Assembly (NCBI RefSeq): GCF_047511655.1
Contig: NC_133389.1
Location: forward strand, 156,937,973-157,001,972
Direction of reading: 5' to 3'
Length of the DNA stretch: 64,000 nt
DNA from: Castor canadensis
Lineage: Eukaryota > Chordata > Mammalia > Rodentia > Castoridae
How positions within the stretch are numbered: the first letter of the stretch is position 1; the number at the start of each line of letters is the position of its first letter. The notes under the pieces are model-generated. The model worked only from the letters and a program-made list of their open reading frames with translations, did not search any database and was not told the origin of the DNA. The position numbers and the translations under genes are program-made. This document shows positions 47,397 through 60,900 of this stretch, piece after piece.

Positions 47397-48826
47397 CCTT
47401 TTTTTTTTTTTTTTGAGTACATAAATGAAATTCTGTTTTATGTGATAGACACATTTTTATTGCTGTAATTTCTTGAATTGTTCTCCTGATGATGGATGCT
47501 GTCTTCATTTTTTCTGTATTATAAAAAAAATTCTATAGCGAATGTCCTTGAACTGTATCTTTGTGAAACAATGAATAATGAGTTTCTTATTGACTAGTAG
47601 TTGTTTTGTACTTTGGATGTTACAGTATTGATTGATTGGCAGATATTTCTCCCAGGTCTTGGGGGCTTTATGAATGTTTCAAATAATGATGTTGTCAAGT
47701 CTGTCTGTAGAGCATTTCCTTTGTCTATGTTTTGTGGATTCTGGTATTTCTAAACTATATTCATTTTTCCAGATACTTCATTTTACATTTTTAATGCTAA
47801 AACAGCTATAAAACACTTTGTTTTTGTAGAACCCTATAAAAGTAATCTGTATGTAATATATTGTGATGGTGTATAATAATCACATAAGGATGAATGTCAA
47901 TTTCGATTATCAATTCCAAAGTTATAAAATAAATAATTTATTTTGGAAAAGCATTGGGATGTTTGTGTTATTCATAGAATGATTATAGGTAGTCCTTAAT
48001 AATAAATTAATGTTATCTAGTAATATGCTGGACACTGAATGATAATAGTGATACTCTCCACCTAACTTGTTGCTACTAGAAGTTGCTCTCCACTTTTGCT
48101 GCCGTACCAGATTACCCAACTTACATACTAAGCTCTTAGCAAAACAGGGTCCAATTAAGCATTTATATAGGGATTTTTCTCTCTTTATATATAGTTGTGT
48201 ATAGTGAATTGTTGCATACTTAATAAGGGTGAGGAATCAGAACATCATCACTTTTTTAGTATTTGGGGCTTCTAATTTGGCTCTGTGGTCATTTATTTCA
48301 CTTTTTATCTTATATCCCATAATTTGGGCTCTTGAAACTTGGACTGATTTTTTTTTTTCCCTCCCACCAGTGTCTCTCTTGGAAGTAGCTTATAGATTTC
48401 TCTACTGCTTCCTTCTTATCCAAGGAAATCCCTTTATAGGAGGTACCATGAAGCCACTGTCTCAAAGACTGTCATTAGTTCTCTTCTGCTGTACCCTCTT
48501 TGTGTACCTGATTGGTACAGTTTAAAGAAATTAGAATTTTTGTTGCCACTCCTCCTCGTCATTAGTAGGGAGAAAAGAGGAATCCCTTCTTGTTTTCATG
48601 TGGAGTAAGATAATTATTTCTTCTTTGAAGTGACTAGAACTTCTCCAGCTCAGCAGATTTGGACACATTTGGTAATAATTCAACTACATGATATTGTAAC
48701 TAGCTTTTTAAGTGCATTTGCTAATCTAGCCAACACATATACCTATTTATAATTTAAAATTTGCCTTTAAAGTCAGAAAAACACAAAGCACTGTAGTGCT
48801 TGTAACACTCTTCCATATTATTGTAG

Positions 48827-48948
48827 GTAACTAAATGACCATGGAATCTGGAGCAGAGAACCAGCAGAGTGGAGATGCAGCTGTAACAGAAGCTGAAAAT
48901 CAACAAATGACAGTTCAAGCCCAGCCACAGATTGCCACATTAGCCCAG
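48827..48948 (+). CDS. CREB1: CREB1 exon 2 (start codon exon)
   Basis: After acceptor ttgtag, eight 5' UTR bases (gtaactaa) precede ATG at 48835. An in-frame TAA lies directly before it, so no longer N-terminus is possible. A second in-frame ATG at 48841 has a better context (accATGg) than the first (taaATGa). The coding part is 38 codons, MTMESGAENQQ and onward to IATLAQ, with eight glutamines. It ends with donor cag|gtataa in phase 0. Confidence 0.97.
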
Positions 48949-51900
48949 GTATAAAATGTGGAGAGATTCCAAGCTCTGTCTCTTCCAAGAGAAATATGTT
49001 TCTAAGAGAATTTAGTTGTTATGGCAGAGATACATAAATGAGCAGAAATGTTCTTAGGATCAAAATTTCTATTCAGTTTTAGTATTAATCTATGTTTAGA
49101 AATGATAGTATTAATATAGTAACAATAGTAAAATGCATCATTAAACACTAATATAGTATTTATAGTTACATGATCCAGAAATAAATTACATTTTAACTGA
49201 CATAAATTAATTGGCTCTTTCAAACAAGGAATAAAGCTTTGACTCTGATGACTGCCTTTTTTCATATTCATCTATTTTGGGAAGTGGAGGTATAGATAAT
49301 TTGAAAGGTTAAGTTTATGCTTACACTAAAAAATACAATAAATAAATTAACATGCAAGAAAATTTTAAGGCTGACAGTAGTTTTTCTTTCCTGCATACTT
49401 TTTTCTTTCTTTGCTGTGTATTTTAAATATAATTCTTGATTCTTTATTTTGTCTTTGTCTTAAACATTCTGTTTTTAAGGGTATAAATTTTATTGAACTT
49501 TTTCTTCTCAGTATTTTTCCTTTATTATCAGCTCTCTACCCAGATAAGAGTAGAAAGGTGTTAATATAAAAACCAAGTAAGAAATAGAAACCTAATGGGT
49601 AAGAATGTGGTATTTCCTCTTTTAAGGTGAATGCTCCCAAGACAAAATAATCCTAGCAGAATCTCTGCTATGTCTAGCTTCAATTTTCCAAAAGTTTAAA
49701 AGCTGCTAGGGAAGTCACTAGGGAAGTGACTTAGCTAAGGAGGTCACTTGAGAAATAGAGGGGTGAATACAGTTGGGGTTAGGGGTGCTGTCTGACTGGG
49801 TTAAAATACTGGCCAGATACTGGAGCTCCAGCAGAAATAAAGTGAGAAAGAGTGGGCTGCTTTGTGTTTTCTTCAAATATCACCAGTGGCTACTTCCAGC
49901 ACTCTAGAGTAAGACAAAGGTGAATAGAGTTGGAGATAAGTGAATATACTCAGATGAGGCAGGGCTTGGTCAATACAGGTTCAAGATAACAAGCAGATAA
50001 GAATCTGAACCCATCTAAGCATTCTTCCCTCTGATAAAAAGAAGATGTGATGCCAGTAGGCATTTTGGTGATGACAGTCCTTAACATATCTGTTTGGTTA
50101 GAATATTCTGTCACAGTCTACTATCTAGAGTCATCCTGGGAATTCCTTTTACCCTAGTGGAGTTTGCATTCTTGATACTGTAGAGCATATTTATCCAGCG
50201 GTGTCTTAAGAAAGAAGCTTTAACTAGGTGAAAAACTCTTCATAAAAGCTTTTTTTATTTTGGCATTTTGAAAGCATTGATCCATAATCAACTTCCTCTA
50301 ATGTTATTTGAAAACATTTTATTTTGTATGCCTGGTATCTTATAAAATCTCTTAGGTCACAGTACTTTAAGATTTCATTATCCTGGGTGTTGATAAATTG
50401 AATCAATTGTATCAGTTTTTACCATGTTTATTTAGTGGACTTTTTATAGTGAAAACTCAATGTCTTTAATTCTGGGAAATTTCCTTAAATGATTTGGCTG
50501 GTGTCCTCCCTCCCCCTCCTTTTCTCTCTAGGATCCTTATGATTCAAAAGTTATTTATACCTCTAGGGCTGTATTTTCTATTCTCCAGTTTTCCATCTTT
50601 TTGCTCTACTTTCTGGAAGTTTTCCTCAACACATTCCAACTCATCTGTTGAATTATTTATTTCTACTATCGTGTTTCCAAGATTTCCATTTTTGTGTGAA
50701 TAGTCCTTTTGTGTTTTAACAGCATCCTGTGTTTCTAAAAGGCATTATTTTATCTCTGAAAATGTTAGATTTTTTTTATTGTTTCAAGTTTCTTCTCCCC
50801 ACATAGATTTTCTTCGGTACAGTTTCCTGCCCCATTTCCATTTGTTTTGGTCCCCATCTTTCATACTAGAGGCTTCAAATGTTTGATAATTTGTAGTTAT
50901 CTGTTCAGGATTAAAAGTAGGGGGTACCAAAAGGTGGGGCGTTGTAGCTCAGTTATACAGCAATGTGCTTAGCATATGTAAGTACCTGAGTTCAGTCCTC
51001 AGCACCAGATAAATACAGGAATAAAGCTGTATTGGGAGTATTTGGGGCCTATTAGCTGTGAGCTTCACTATAGGGCATTTATGGTGATCCTACTGTCAGT
51101 ATCTTTTCGGTCTTCCTTAGAGTTGATTAGGTCCCCTAGAGACTTTCCCTGCTTACAGGAAAAAGGCCTGGAAGCCAAGTAAGAGAAGAGGGCTAGAACC
51201 GCAGCTACCAATGCCTGGTGTTAGACTGTTAAGAGACCATTTCTCCATAGAATAAATACTCATTTTTCTCTTAAACTGGGGTGGATTATTCTTCCACAGG
51301 GAGTTGGGGAAGAGATTCAATTGCTTCTTCAAGAGCCTTCAACCAGCCTTCCTTATTTTTAGCCTTTCTTTACCTTCTAGAGTGCTGTAGATCCTGAGTG
51401 TCTTGATTTTTGTAGTGCAAATGAGTCTTTTCTTGCTTCCAGCTCTTGAATTGGCTTTCTAAAGTCTTCCCAATTCATTACCATTCATCCATCTGCTCTC
51501 TAGCTTCTAAAACTCTATTACTGTTACTTCATCTTCCATTCTTCTGTGTCTGTGTGATTATACCTATAAAAATGAAACCAATTTTGTGAAACTTAATTGG
51601 GGATTCAGGAAGGAACAAAATGATGTGCACATATTCAACTTACCATCTTTATCAGCAAACCCTCTAGCACTGAAAACTTAAAAGAGGAATGACATGATCA
51701 AGTTTGAGTTCTAGGCAGCATAGTATCTGTTTCCATTTTATTTATAATCTTTCAGTTCTTTTTATTCCCAGTTAACAGCAATTTTTCTTTTTTTTCTTTT
51801 CTTTTTTTATAATCCAAGTTTCTTAAAATACATGAGACATTTTTTACATAATTTTTTAATGCTGATTCTGGTTACTTTTTTAAATGTCAGCCTTTAAATA

Positions 51901-54900
51901 CTAAGAAAATTATTAAAATTGTCAAATAAGTGCGTGATGATTGTGATTTGTTCAATAGGAAGAGACAAATTCAATCTAAATAGTAAAGGAAGAAAGTCAA
52001 TCTAATGATAATCTTATTTTACTTTTAAAATTTAAAGTAGAAAAAATACTCTTTGGTTTTGACTATATACATGTAATTTTTTATAGATTTAAGTAAAAAG
52101 TAAAAGAATGATCATTGTAGCTTTCGTGTTATAGGAAACTTAAGTATCTTATAATGAGTTTATCAAACAAGTTGTGTACTTTTTCCATCATATAGCTATT
52201 AAGACAATGAAAGAAGATTATTAATAGTATAGAAAGATATATATTATGGATTTAAAGGTAAAATAGGTTCCATAATAGTGTGTTGTAAAAACTGAGTGCC
52301 CCATGTGCCTTAAAAATCCATCTAGGTGGGTTCAGAGTATGATTGAAGTAGTAGAGTGCCTGCCCAGCAAAGTCGAGGCCCTAAGTTCAAACCCCAGAAC
52401 CATCACCCAAAAAAATGTAGACGAGCTACAACAGAAATATTAACAATGATTAGCTCTGGTGGAATGAAAGGGATTTTTATTTTGATCTGTGTTCTGCGTT
52501 TTATAAACTTCAGTGTAGGGGAAGTATTCCCTGGCTCCCTGGCTCTCTCTTAGATTCTGACTCCAAATGCAGGTAATCCAAGGACCACGTTTTAAGAACC
52601 AGGTAAAATTAAGCAGACTTAAAAGTGGCCAGTGTGAATGTGATTAGTAAGGAAGGGTTTCCTAACTATTCAAAGATGGAAGCTCCTGGTTTTAATCTAT
52701 GTGCTGAAGAATTTTTGCCCCAAACATCAGAGTCAAATATTTCGCTGTCTCCTGAATAGGTCTCCAAATTCAGATGTTGGATCATTTCTGTTATCTTCTA
52801 CCACAACCCCAACCACCTAAAATCTGTCCTCCTTGCATTATCTGTTTCAGTTGAAGACATAGTTTTCTCATCATTGATTCCTCCTCTTCCTTCTTAGACA
52901 GTCATTCATAAAGTTCGTATTGGTCTGCTTCCACATTTTCTCTCACTCCCATTCCTAGCACTTATGCTCTGTATCTGGCCATCATCATCATTTAGCTATT
53001 ATATATGTTTTCTCATGGTCTCTCTACTTCCAGTTTTTCTCTCCCTGAGATTTTTGACTGTTGTGCTACCAGTAAAGTGATCTATGTAAAATACAAGCTT
53101 CAACGTGATATTCAGGAGTTCAGAAGCCCTTCAGTGATTTCCCCAGTGCTCTCAAAATAAAATGCAAGTTCTTATGATAAGTCATTTGGTCCCTGCCCAC
53201 CTCTGTTACTGTATCTTTTCTACTTCCTGCATCATACCTTGACACACTTTTATGTGCTCCAGTAGTACAGAACTACTGTTTATTCCACTGCACCACATAT
53301 AGACCATGCTTTTGTCAGTATAGCCTCTCTGCCTAAAAGTTTGTGCTTTTCTCCCTTGCAAATCATGATATTCTTTGTTCCAAGTTCACATTCTTTGTAG
53401 CCTCCTCTCTTAGGTCTCATTGGGTAGCTCACCATAATATGCCCATTTTTCTCTTAGAAAATCTCATTATTCCACATATTCATGCTGATAATTTCTTTGA
53501 AGTCAGGGACCTCTGTCTTTCTCACTTTTGTAGCATTAGTTTAAATATTGTTCCTGGCAAAAAGGTCCCAGTAACTGTTTACCAAATGAGCAAATAAAAT
53601 TCCTACCTTGAATGTGTTGAAGCATAGGAACAACAAATACCATCTGATAAACATGTGTGACTTAAAGGCCCTTATAACTTGGATGTGGACTCATTAAAAT
53701 TGTCATCTTTGTGCTTTAGCAGAAAGAGGTTTCTCTTATAATTTTTTCAGCCTTGCCCTTCATTCAAATGAAAACAAATTCTTAAAACATCACCTTTTAC
53801 CAGTTTGGTGACTTTTGAGGACGAGAGGAATTGAAAATTTTCAACTGTAATACATATTAATACTTTCTCATTAATAAGAAGATGTGTTTGCTTAATATAG
53901 AAAACTAAGCTGCATATTTTAAGATGTGTATTTGTTTTAGATTTAATTAGGTCAGTTTTGCCCAAATTTCAGAACAATTAAGATTTTAGAACATGGTTTG
54001 TTTAGAGGACTTTTATGTTTCTTCATAGCCAGCATATATCTGTTGACCTTGGATATCTGTTGAGCAGTTATTATTTTTGTCTTTAAAATGGAGATAATCC
54101 TTATTGCTTAGTTTTGAATTTCTTCAAAGAGTAAGATGACAAATTGGGTATAAAAGCAGTTGGGAAAATGTAAAGCACCATACAAATAAAGTGGTACCTA
54201 GTGTTCAGAGGAAGTCTGTGTTACATACTTTGTTATTATGTGATTTTTTTTTTTTTTGTCATTTGGGAGAAGTTGAAAAGTGGAGTATAGGGATATATGG
54301 AGGGTTTTTTTTTTTTTTTATATACATACCAGGCAGAAAGATCATATTTTTGCTTCTAAACATTACTTTGTATTGAACCTGAATATTCCTAAGGCGGTAT
54401 CTGATGGTAATTTTTTTTCCATGTTCAACACCATAGGTATCTATGCCAGCAGCTCATGCAACATCATCTGCTCCCACCGTAACTTTAGTACAGCTGCCCA
54501 ATGGGCAGACAGTTCAAGTCCATGGAGTTATTCAGGCGGCCCAGCCATCAGTTATTCAGTCTCCACAAGTCCAGACAGTTCAGGTATGTGTCTAAAGAGT
54601 TCTGCATATACTTTTATAACTGTTGTTTATAGCCATTTCTGTCTCCTTTCATTAGTTGTGAAAATAAGGACACATGTAGTTGAGAGTTTATTTCATAGTA
54701 AAGGAATGTGCTGCACCTATATATAGTCACCTTATGTATAACAATATATATACCCAAGAACCAGACTCAAAATTACTTTTCTTAAGCTACCAAAAAAATT
54801 TTTTTTCAATTGGGGGAGAATAGTTAAGTACATGAGATAAAGTGGAAATGTTTGGGAAATGTAGGAGGACTGATGTACCTCAATAAAGGAAAATTAAGAT

Positions 54901-57900
54901 ACAAAAATAATAACTTTGTAATTACTTGCTAAACCTACATTTTGAATGGAAAAAACATGATAGGAAATTAATAACCTTACCTGAAAAATACTTAAAGACC
55001 ACATGAAACATTTGTAATATTGGCTATGTTTAGGACTTTCAGTTAGAATATATAATTTTGTAATAATAATATATTCAGAAGGTACAGCTTAAAAGCAGGT
55101 GATAATACTATGCATAATACCTTATTCTTTGGAGAGTTTGGTCCTTTGGTTTGGATCCAAAGGGAATAAAGGCACTTTAAACCTCTGAAGGTGACTATTC
55201 TACCTAACTGTAGAGAAGCAAGAACAGTATAGATCTTTGCGATTGAGCTTATTGGAAAAAGGAAAAGAAAAGAAAAGAAAAAAAAGAAAGAACATTTCAT
55301 TCAAGTAGGCCATAACCCCAGCCTTCCATTTCATATTTTTTGCTTCACAGTCTTCCTGTAAGGACTTAAAAAGACTTTTCTCCGGAACTCAGGTGAGTCC
55401 TAGGTCCTAGATTTGAAGAAAACTATTATTAGAAAGGAAGGTGAGAAATTATTCTTTGTGTCTTTGTCCTTCTCTATTAACATGGAATTTGAAGGTTTGA
55501 GTAAAAGCTGTAGAGGTCTTCTGGGTCTTGGCCACACTTGTAACCTACTCAGCCTTTGGTCTATTGCTTGATTCTACTATGTAACATTTGTTCTCTTCCT
55601 AATGGTAGTCCAGCATTACTTTCAGAGAAAGTGATTACCTCTTTCCTGAGATAATCTATTTACAATTAGATTTGGTTGCTAAAATGTTCTTTCCTGTGGT
55701 GAGCTGGAATATATCATCCTAAATTTTTCACCTGGTGATCCCACTTTTATCCTTATAAACTAGAGTAGCAAGTTTTAATTCCTTTTCTTCTTCCTCTTCC
55801 CCATACCCTATATTCCTCCTTTTTATAAGAAAATTTCCAGACTAAACAGATTCCTAGCTTTCTTCAGCCTTTTATGATCTGGTTATAACCTTTGATTCCT
55901 CATCATCCTGGTCGTTTTCTTCTGAGTGAGAACTATTGTGTTTTCCTTGAGTATCATAGCTAGAACTTGTTGTTAATTTGTAGAGGCGAGAGGTACCTCC
56001 TTTGTCCTGGAAGCATTCTATTAATGTCATCAAAGGATATATTAGATAATTGTCAGACATAGTATACCAAGCTATTGAGCTGTTCTTTCTTTCTCTAGTA
56101 CATTCTGTCCTTGTGCTTTTTGTTTGCTTCAATACTTTACCTAAAAAGTGGGGAAAAGAATATTTTCATGTGAAATCATCAAGTTGTGTGAATTTCTATA
56201 AGATTTTGGGTATGGCTTTGTTTGTTAACAAGTAAGAGATAGTGTTATCCAAATAAAAGTCTTAAGAATTTCTGTGGACTCATAATCACTCAACAGTAGT
56301 CTTTTGCCTTAGTTTTTATTTTGGTGAATGCTACTGTACTACCATACCATTCTCTATTCTATCCCATCCATATCCTTCTCTCAATCATAGTGTAAAGAAC
56401 TTGACCTGCTAGGAGGAGACCTAAGATTCCAGACCTAGTTTGGATAGTAGTAAGTGAAGTGACCTCAAATGACCTTGACCATGTCAACTTTTACTTTCTT
56501 TCACTTGCAGAAGGTTTTTCCATTTAAAAAAAAAACACACACCACATAAAAATTACACTGGACTTGTAAAAATTACAGTTTTTGGTTATAGTATGTGATA
56601 GTTGATTGTATTGATCTATTATTTGGGGACAACATAATTTGAACCTGAGATTAGATAGCCATTATTAGCTTTGTAGAAATAAGTATTCTGCTTTTTAAAA
56701 ACACATTTTCCAGGGCTGGAGGTATGGCTCAGGTGGTAGAGCATTTGCTTGTGTAGCAAACACAAGGCTGAGTTCAAACCCCAGTACAGGGAGGGGAGGG
56801 GGAGAGAAATCACATTAAGATGAGCTATGATTATAATTCAAAATATGTGTATTTGCAAAATAAAAGAGAAAAGTTGTACTTCTTAAAGCCTAGATTTCAT
56901 AGACACAAATACATACATATGTGTGTGTGTGTGTGTACATTTTTTTTAATTTATTTAAAGGCCCTAAGCCATGGAGAATCTATTAACCTTTAATGGTCAT
57001 TTTAGCTGGCTAAATGTTTGATCACATTTTCTGATGTAACAGTTTACATCAGAAAATGTGATCAAACAAGGAATGGAACTGAACCCCATAGCAGGATATT
57101 AGTATTACATAAGAAAGTTTCCAAAATATACAAGGTGTATTTCTCTTGAAGGGAGAGTAAGATACTAAGAATTCTGTGTATGTGTGTGTATATTGTGTAT
57201 GTTAATTTATATGTGTATATTAATTTAAACATATTTGAAACAAAGCTGTACTGATATTTTATAATACAGCTTGGCATTATATTTATGTGTATGTATATAT
57301 CACCTCTCACAGATTATGTGAAAATCCTCACAAAAATAATGAGAGTTACAAAGTAATAGGGTTTGATAGTTGCAGGCTTCACTTTTCATTCATTAGTTTT
57401 GGCCATGTTTTAATGAGTGCAGTTTAAAAGTGCCAAAATGAGAATTTGTAGATTATATTACTTTAAATTATTACATCCATTTCTTCAACAAATGTTTATT
57501 GATCACATGCTATGTGCCAGTCATTGTTCTAGGTGCTATCAAAGGCAGCAGTGAACAAACAATACATCTCTAGTCTCATGAAGATCACATTTGAGTGAAG
57601 AAAGACAGACTATGAAAAAATAAAATATGTCAGGTGAGGATAAGTGCTGGAGAGATTAATAAAAAGAAAGACATGAGGAGAAGAGTACTCTATTTATCGC
57701 AAGGTGACTGGGGAGCATGGTGAACCGAGATTGGAAGGCAGTGAAGGTAGCTTAGCCAATCAGGTAGTAAAAGCAATCCAAAGGGTTGGAAATGAGAGGG
57801 TGCTTGGGATTCCTTGAAAATGAAGGAATAGCAAGATGCTGCTGAATACAGTAAGCATAGGAATAGGAAATGAAATTTTTGATAGAATCCTTTTACTACT

Positions 57901-60900
57901 TTGTAATAGGATGGAGACAGCAGTAAAAAATCTTGTGCATCATAGATGTTCAATGATTATTATATAGCAAAGTATTTAAGAGTTGTCTAACTTAAGAATG
58001 GGTACTTTATTATTATTTTTTTTAATGTAAAACAAGTGTTCAAAGTTTCTGATCTTCTTAATGATAACAAGCAAGGAGGGGATATTTTACCTAACAGGTA
58101 TGTTTGAACTATCCCTTCTGGGAAAAAGTAGTATTTTAACTATGAATAAGAGAGTAATTATTTTTTGACAGAAACTTATGTTGTGGAGAGAGCATTCTGA
58201 AAATAAATGTTTGAACTGTTAACATACTTTTTTTTTTCACTGCAAACAGTTTAAGTTTGTATTCTCTAAACACTCGAGAAATTGAGTTTTCTAAATTGTT
58301 CAGAAACCCTGGTTTCAGTGAGTATTAAACTTATTAAAAATAGGAAATTGTAGCACCTTCCTGCCTGCGTGCAATAGCTAACTTAGAGCCAGGGAGTAAA
58401 AACACACTAGACTAGTCTCACTAGCACCTTGCATAATGGTGGATGAAAATGGAAAATGATTGTTTTATTTTTTAAGCACAACCTAAACTGTACTTATTTT
58501 TGTTATCTGCATATTGTCAGTTCCCTTTTTCAGAACTATCAGATATTAAATCACATTTCTAAAAACTTAAGTCTAGAACCATACTTCTTAATCACTACTA
58601 AAAGGATAATAAACGGTCTTTTAATGGAGCATACTCAGTTACATCATTCTCACAATTAGTGAAAAATAATTCACCTTTAATAAATGTAAAAAATTAATAT
58701 TTAGGTCTGGAGGTGTCTGCCTAAGAAGCCTGAATCCCTTAGTTCAAATCCCAGTACTGCCAAAAAGATATTTACACTTATTCTGTCTTTAAGAACTGTT
58801 GTTTTATAATATAAACAACACACTTAAAATTTATAAAGAAGAAATATATGCCATATGAAATTTCCTTATTTATAAAGGAGATCTGCAGATGAAAAGAGTT
58901 TTAAGGTCAATATTCTGGACTTTTACTAAGTTTTCTTGGTCCATTAAGATAAAAAATTGTCTAAATCATGAGTCTCAACCTTACCTAGGGAAGGTACTTC
59001 CACAGGACTGTGTAGTTTTAGAAAATATCTAAGAATGCTTTACTGTTGCTTTCTTTCTATTCACTGTATAGTTTATTTTGATACTTCAAATGATAAAAAC
59101 AAGAATTTTTTTTCCCTCATAAACAGGAGGTATAAGTTTAAAAAAAAAAAATCAAAGCTGAGAAATACAGACCTAATGCATGATATCTACAAATAGTGGT
59201 CTGGCTTTTTGAAAATATCTTGACTGTCACAAGTGGCCAAAATTGAAGGCCTATTTAAGGAACTCAGGAGAAGGTTAGTAAGACAGATGGCAGGAGTTAA
59301 AGACTGGAGGAAGGGGTTCTGTCATTGGAATATAATCATCCTTGATACCTAATCTCTTAAATATATATAACTATAATTAATAATCATAAAATGGGCTCTT
59401 GACGGGATTTTTATTAGTCTCAAAAATATGGGTCCGGTATGAGTTTTGTTTGTTTTTTTTTCCTTAAGGTTTTATTTTTTCAGGGCAGCTTTAGGTTCAC
59501 AGCAAAATTGAGAGGAAGATAAAGAGATTTCCCCATTCTCTCTTCCCCCCACAAGATTGCTACATTTATTGAAATTGATAAGCCTACATTGACACATCAT
59601 AATTAACCAAAGTCCATACTTTACAGTAGGCTTATTCTTAGTGTTAGTACTCTGTATGGCAGTCTGATTTTGTTTTGTTCTTTTATTTTATTTTTGTTAA
59701 AACAGTCCATAGGAATTGGGCTTCATAGTTCTTCCTGAATAGTTTTCCCATTGAGGGAATGTTAAATTCATTATGTGGTTTTGAATAGTATGAATTCCTT
59801 TCATATTAAAAAGGTATAGTCACTAAATAGTGGTAAGTTAATTCTTTCTGTCCAAATTGACAATCTTTTAGATTGGAGAAGGGCAGCCTTTTTCTTTTAA
59901 GGGCCATGGATCCACTGAGTTTAGGAAAAAAACACTAAAGATAACATACCTCTGAAAAAGAACATTTGTTTATTTCATTTCAAACCCAAAAATCTGTGTG
60001 TAGTTCAGCTTGTTTTAATGAGTTTCAACTTGGAAGGAAGTGTTCTAAGTCACTTTATGTTTGTCAGAGATGATTATTAGAGCCACGTGTGGTGGTACAT
60101 GCCTATAATACCAGCACTTGGAGACTGAAGCAGGGGGATCACCAGCTTGAGGCCAACCTGGACTGCATAGCAAGACCCTTTCTCCAAAAACAAAGACAGT
60201 TGTAAAGATGGGGCATATGTAATAGTCAAGCAGAAGGCAAAGAAATCCACAGAGATGAGTAGATTCTGAGTGGAATATTAATAGAGGTAAATAACTTTTG
60301 TCACAGAACTGTTCACGTTGAGTTTAGTCTTACTGTTCCTTACGTTTCTGATGTTCGGTTAAGGTTTTTTTCACAGTTCCTGATCTGCTCTATCCTGCAA
60401 GAGTTTGTGCAGACTGCTGATTAAGCTGTATACAGCAGCTGTGAGACATTTTTCTTTATGCTTCTTGGCAGTAATCTATAGCATTATTTACTCTGCCAAG
60501 AATAAATAAGTTCAGCTTTGCTCATCTTTTTTCCCTGTCATTTCTAGACTCATTCATTGTAGTCTGTTGACTTTTAAGTCTTTCAAAGTATACTTACACT
60601 TTAAAGGATTCCAATAGGGGCATTTACTTTGTTATAAAGTGAGCCTGCATGTCTCAAAACACTGTCAGATGAATAGGCTCGGACCACATTTATCCTTTGG
60701 AATTTCTCACATACCTCTGAATATGTCTTTTCTTACTGCCATTGTCATATATTTTGATGTGGAGCTAACCACACAGGCCCTTTTGTCTTGGTTAAATGTA
60801 ATTCTCATTGTAGCAGCAACATGTGCACCTAGCTCAGGAAAGAGCATGAGGCTCTTGCAGTATAAGACTAGAGAATCCTGGCAGTATAAATTTGACAGAC

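Larger units (their letters stand above)
30594..48826 (+). other. CREB1: CREB1 intron 1
   Basis: An intron of 18.2 kb lies between donor gtaaga (30594) and acceptor ttgtag (ending 48826). The first 750 bp belong to the CpG island and include two 'atggcgg' YY1-like motifs at about 30771 and 30839. The remainder is AT-rich with scattered SINEs, an L1 relic, a TMSB10 retropseudogene, a 56-bp tandem duplication and a perfect inverted repeat, listed separately. Unlisted parts, notably 31351-34650, 34910-36280 and 40860-48820, appear to be single-copy without a recognisable exon. Confidence 0.85.
48949..54436 (+). other. CREB1: CREB1 intron 2
   Basis: A 5.5-kb intron containing an ID-like SINE, a tRNA-like SINE, a plus-strand L2 relic and a possible MIR near 54080-54190. 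The stretch 49600-50160 and the flanks of the SINE at 50933 are repeat-like in texture, but I cannot name them. No additional cassette exon was identified. Confidence 0.85.

Noticed and set aside
54280..54726. 148-codon frame overlapping CREB1 exon 3
   Set aside because: It is out of frame with the genuine exon and reads through poly-T and intronic sequence.
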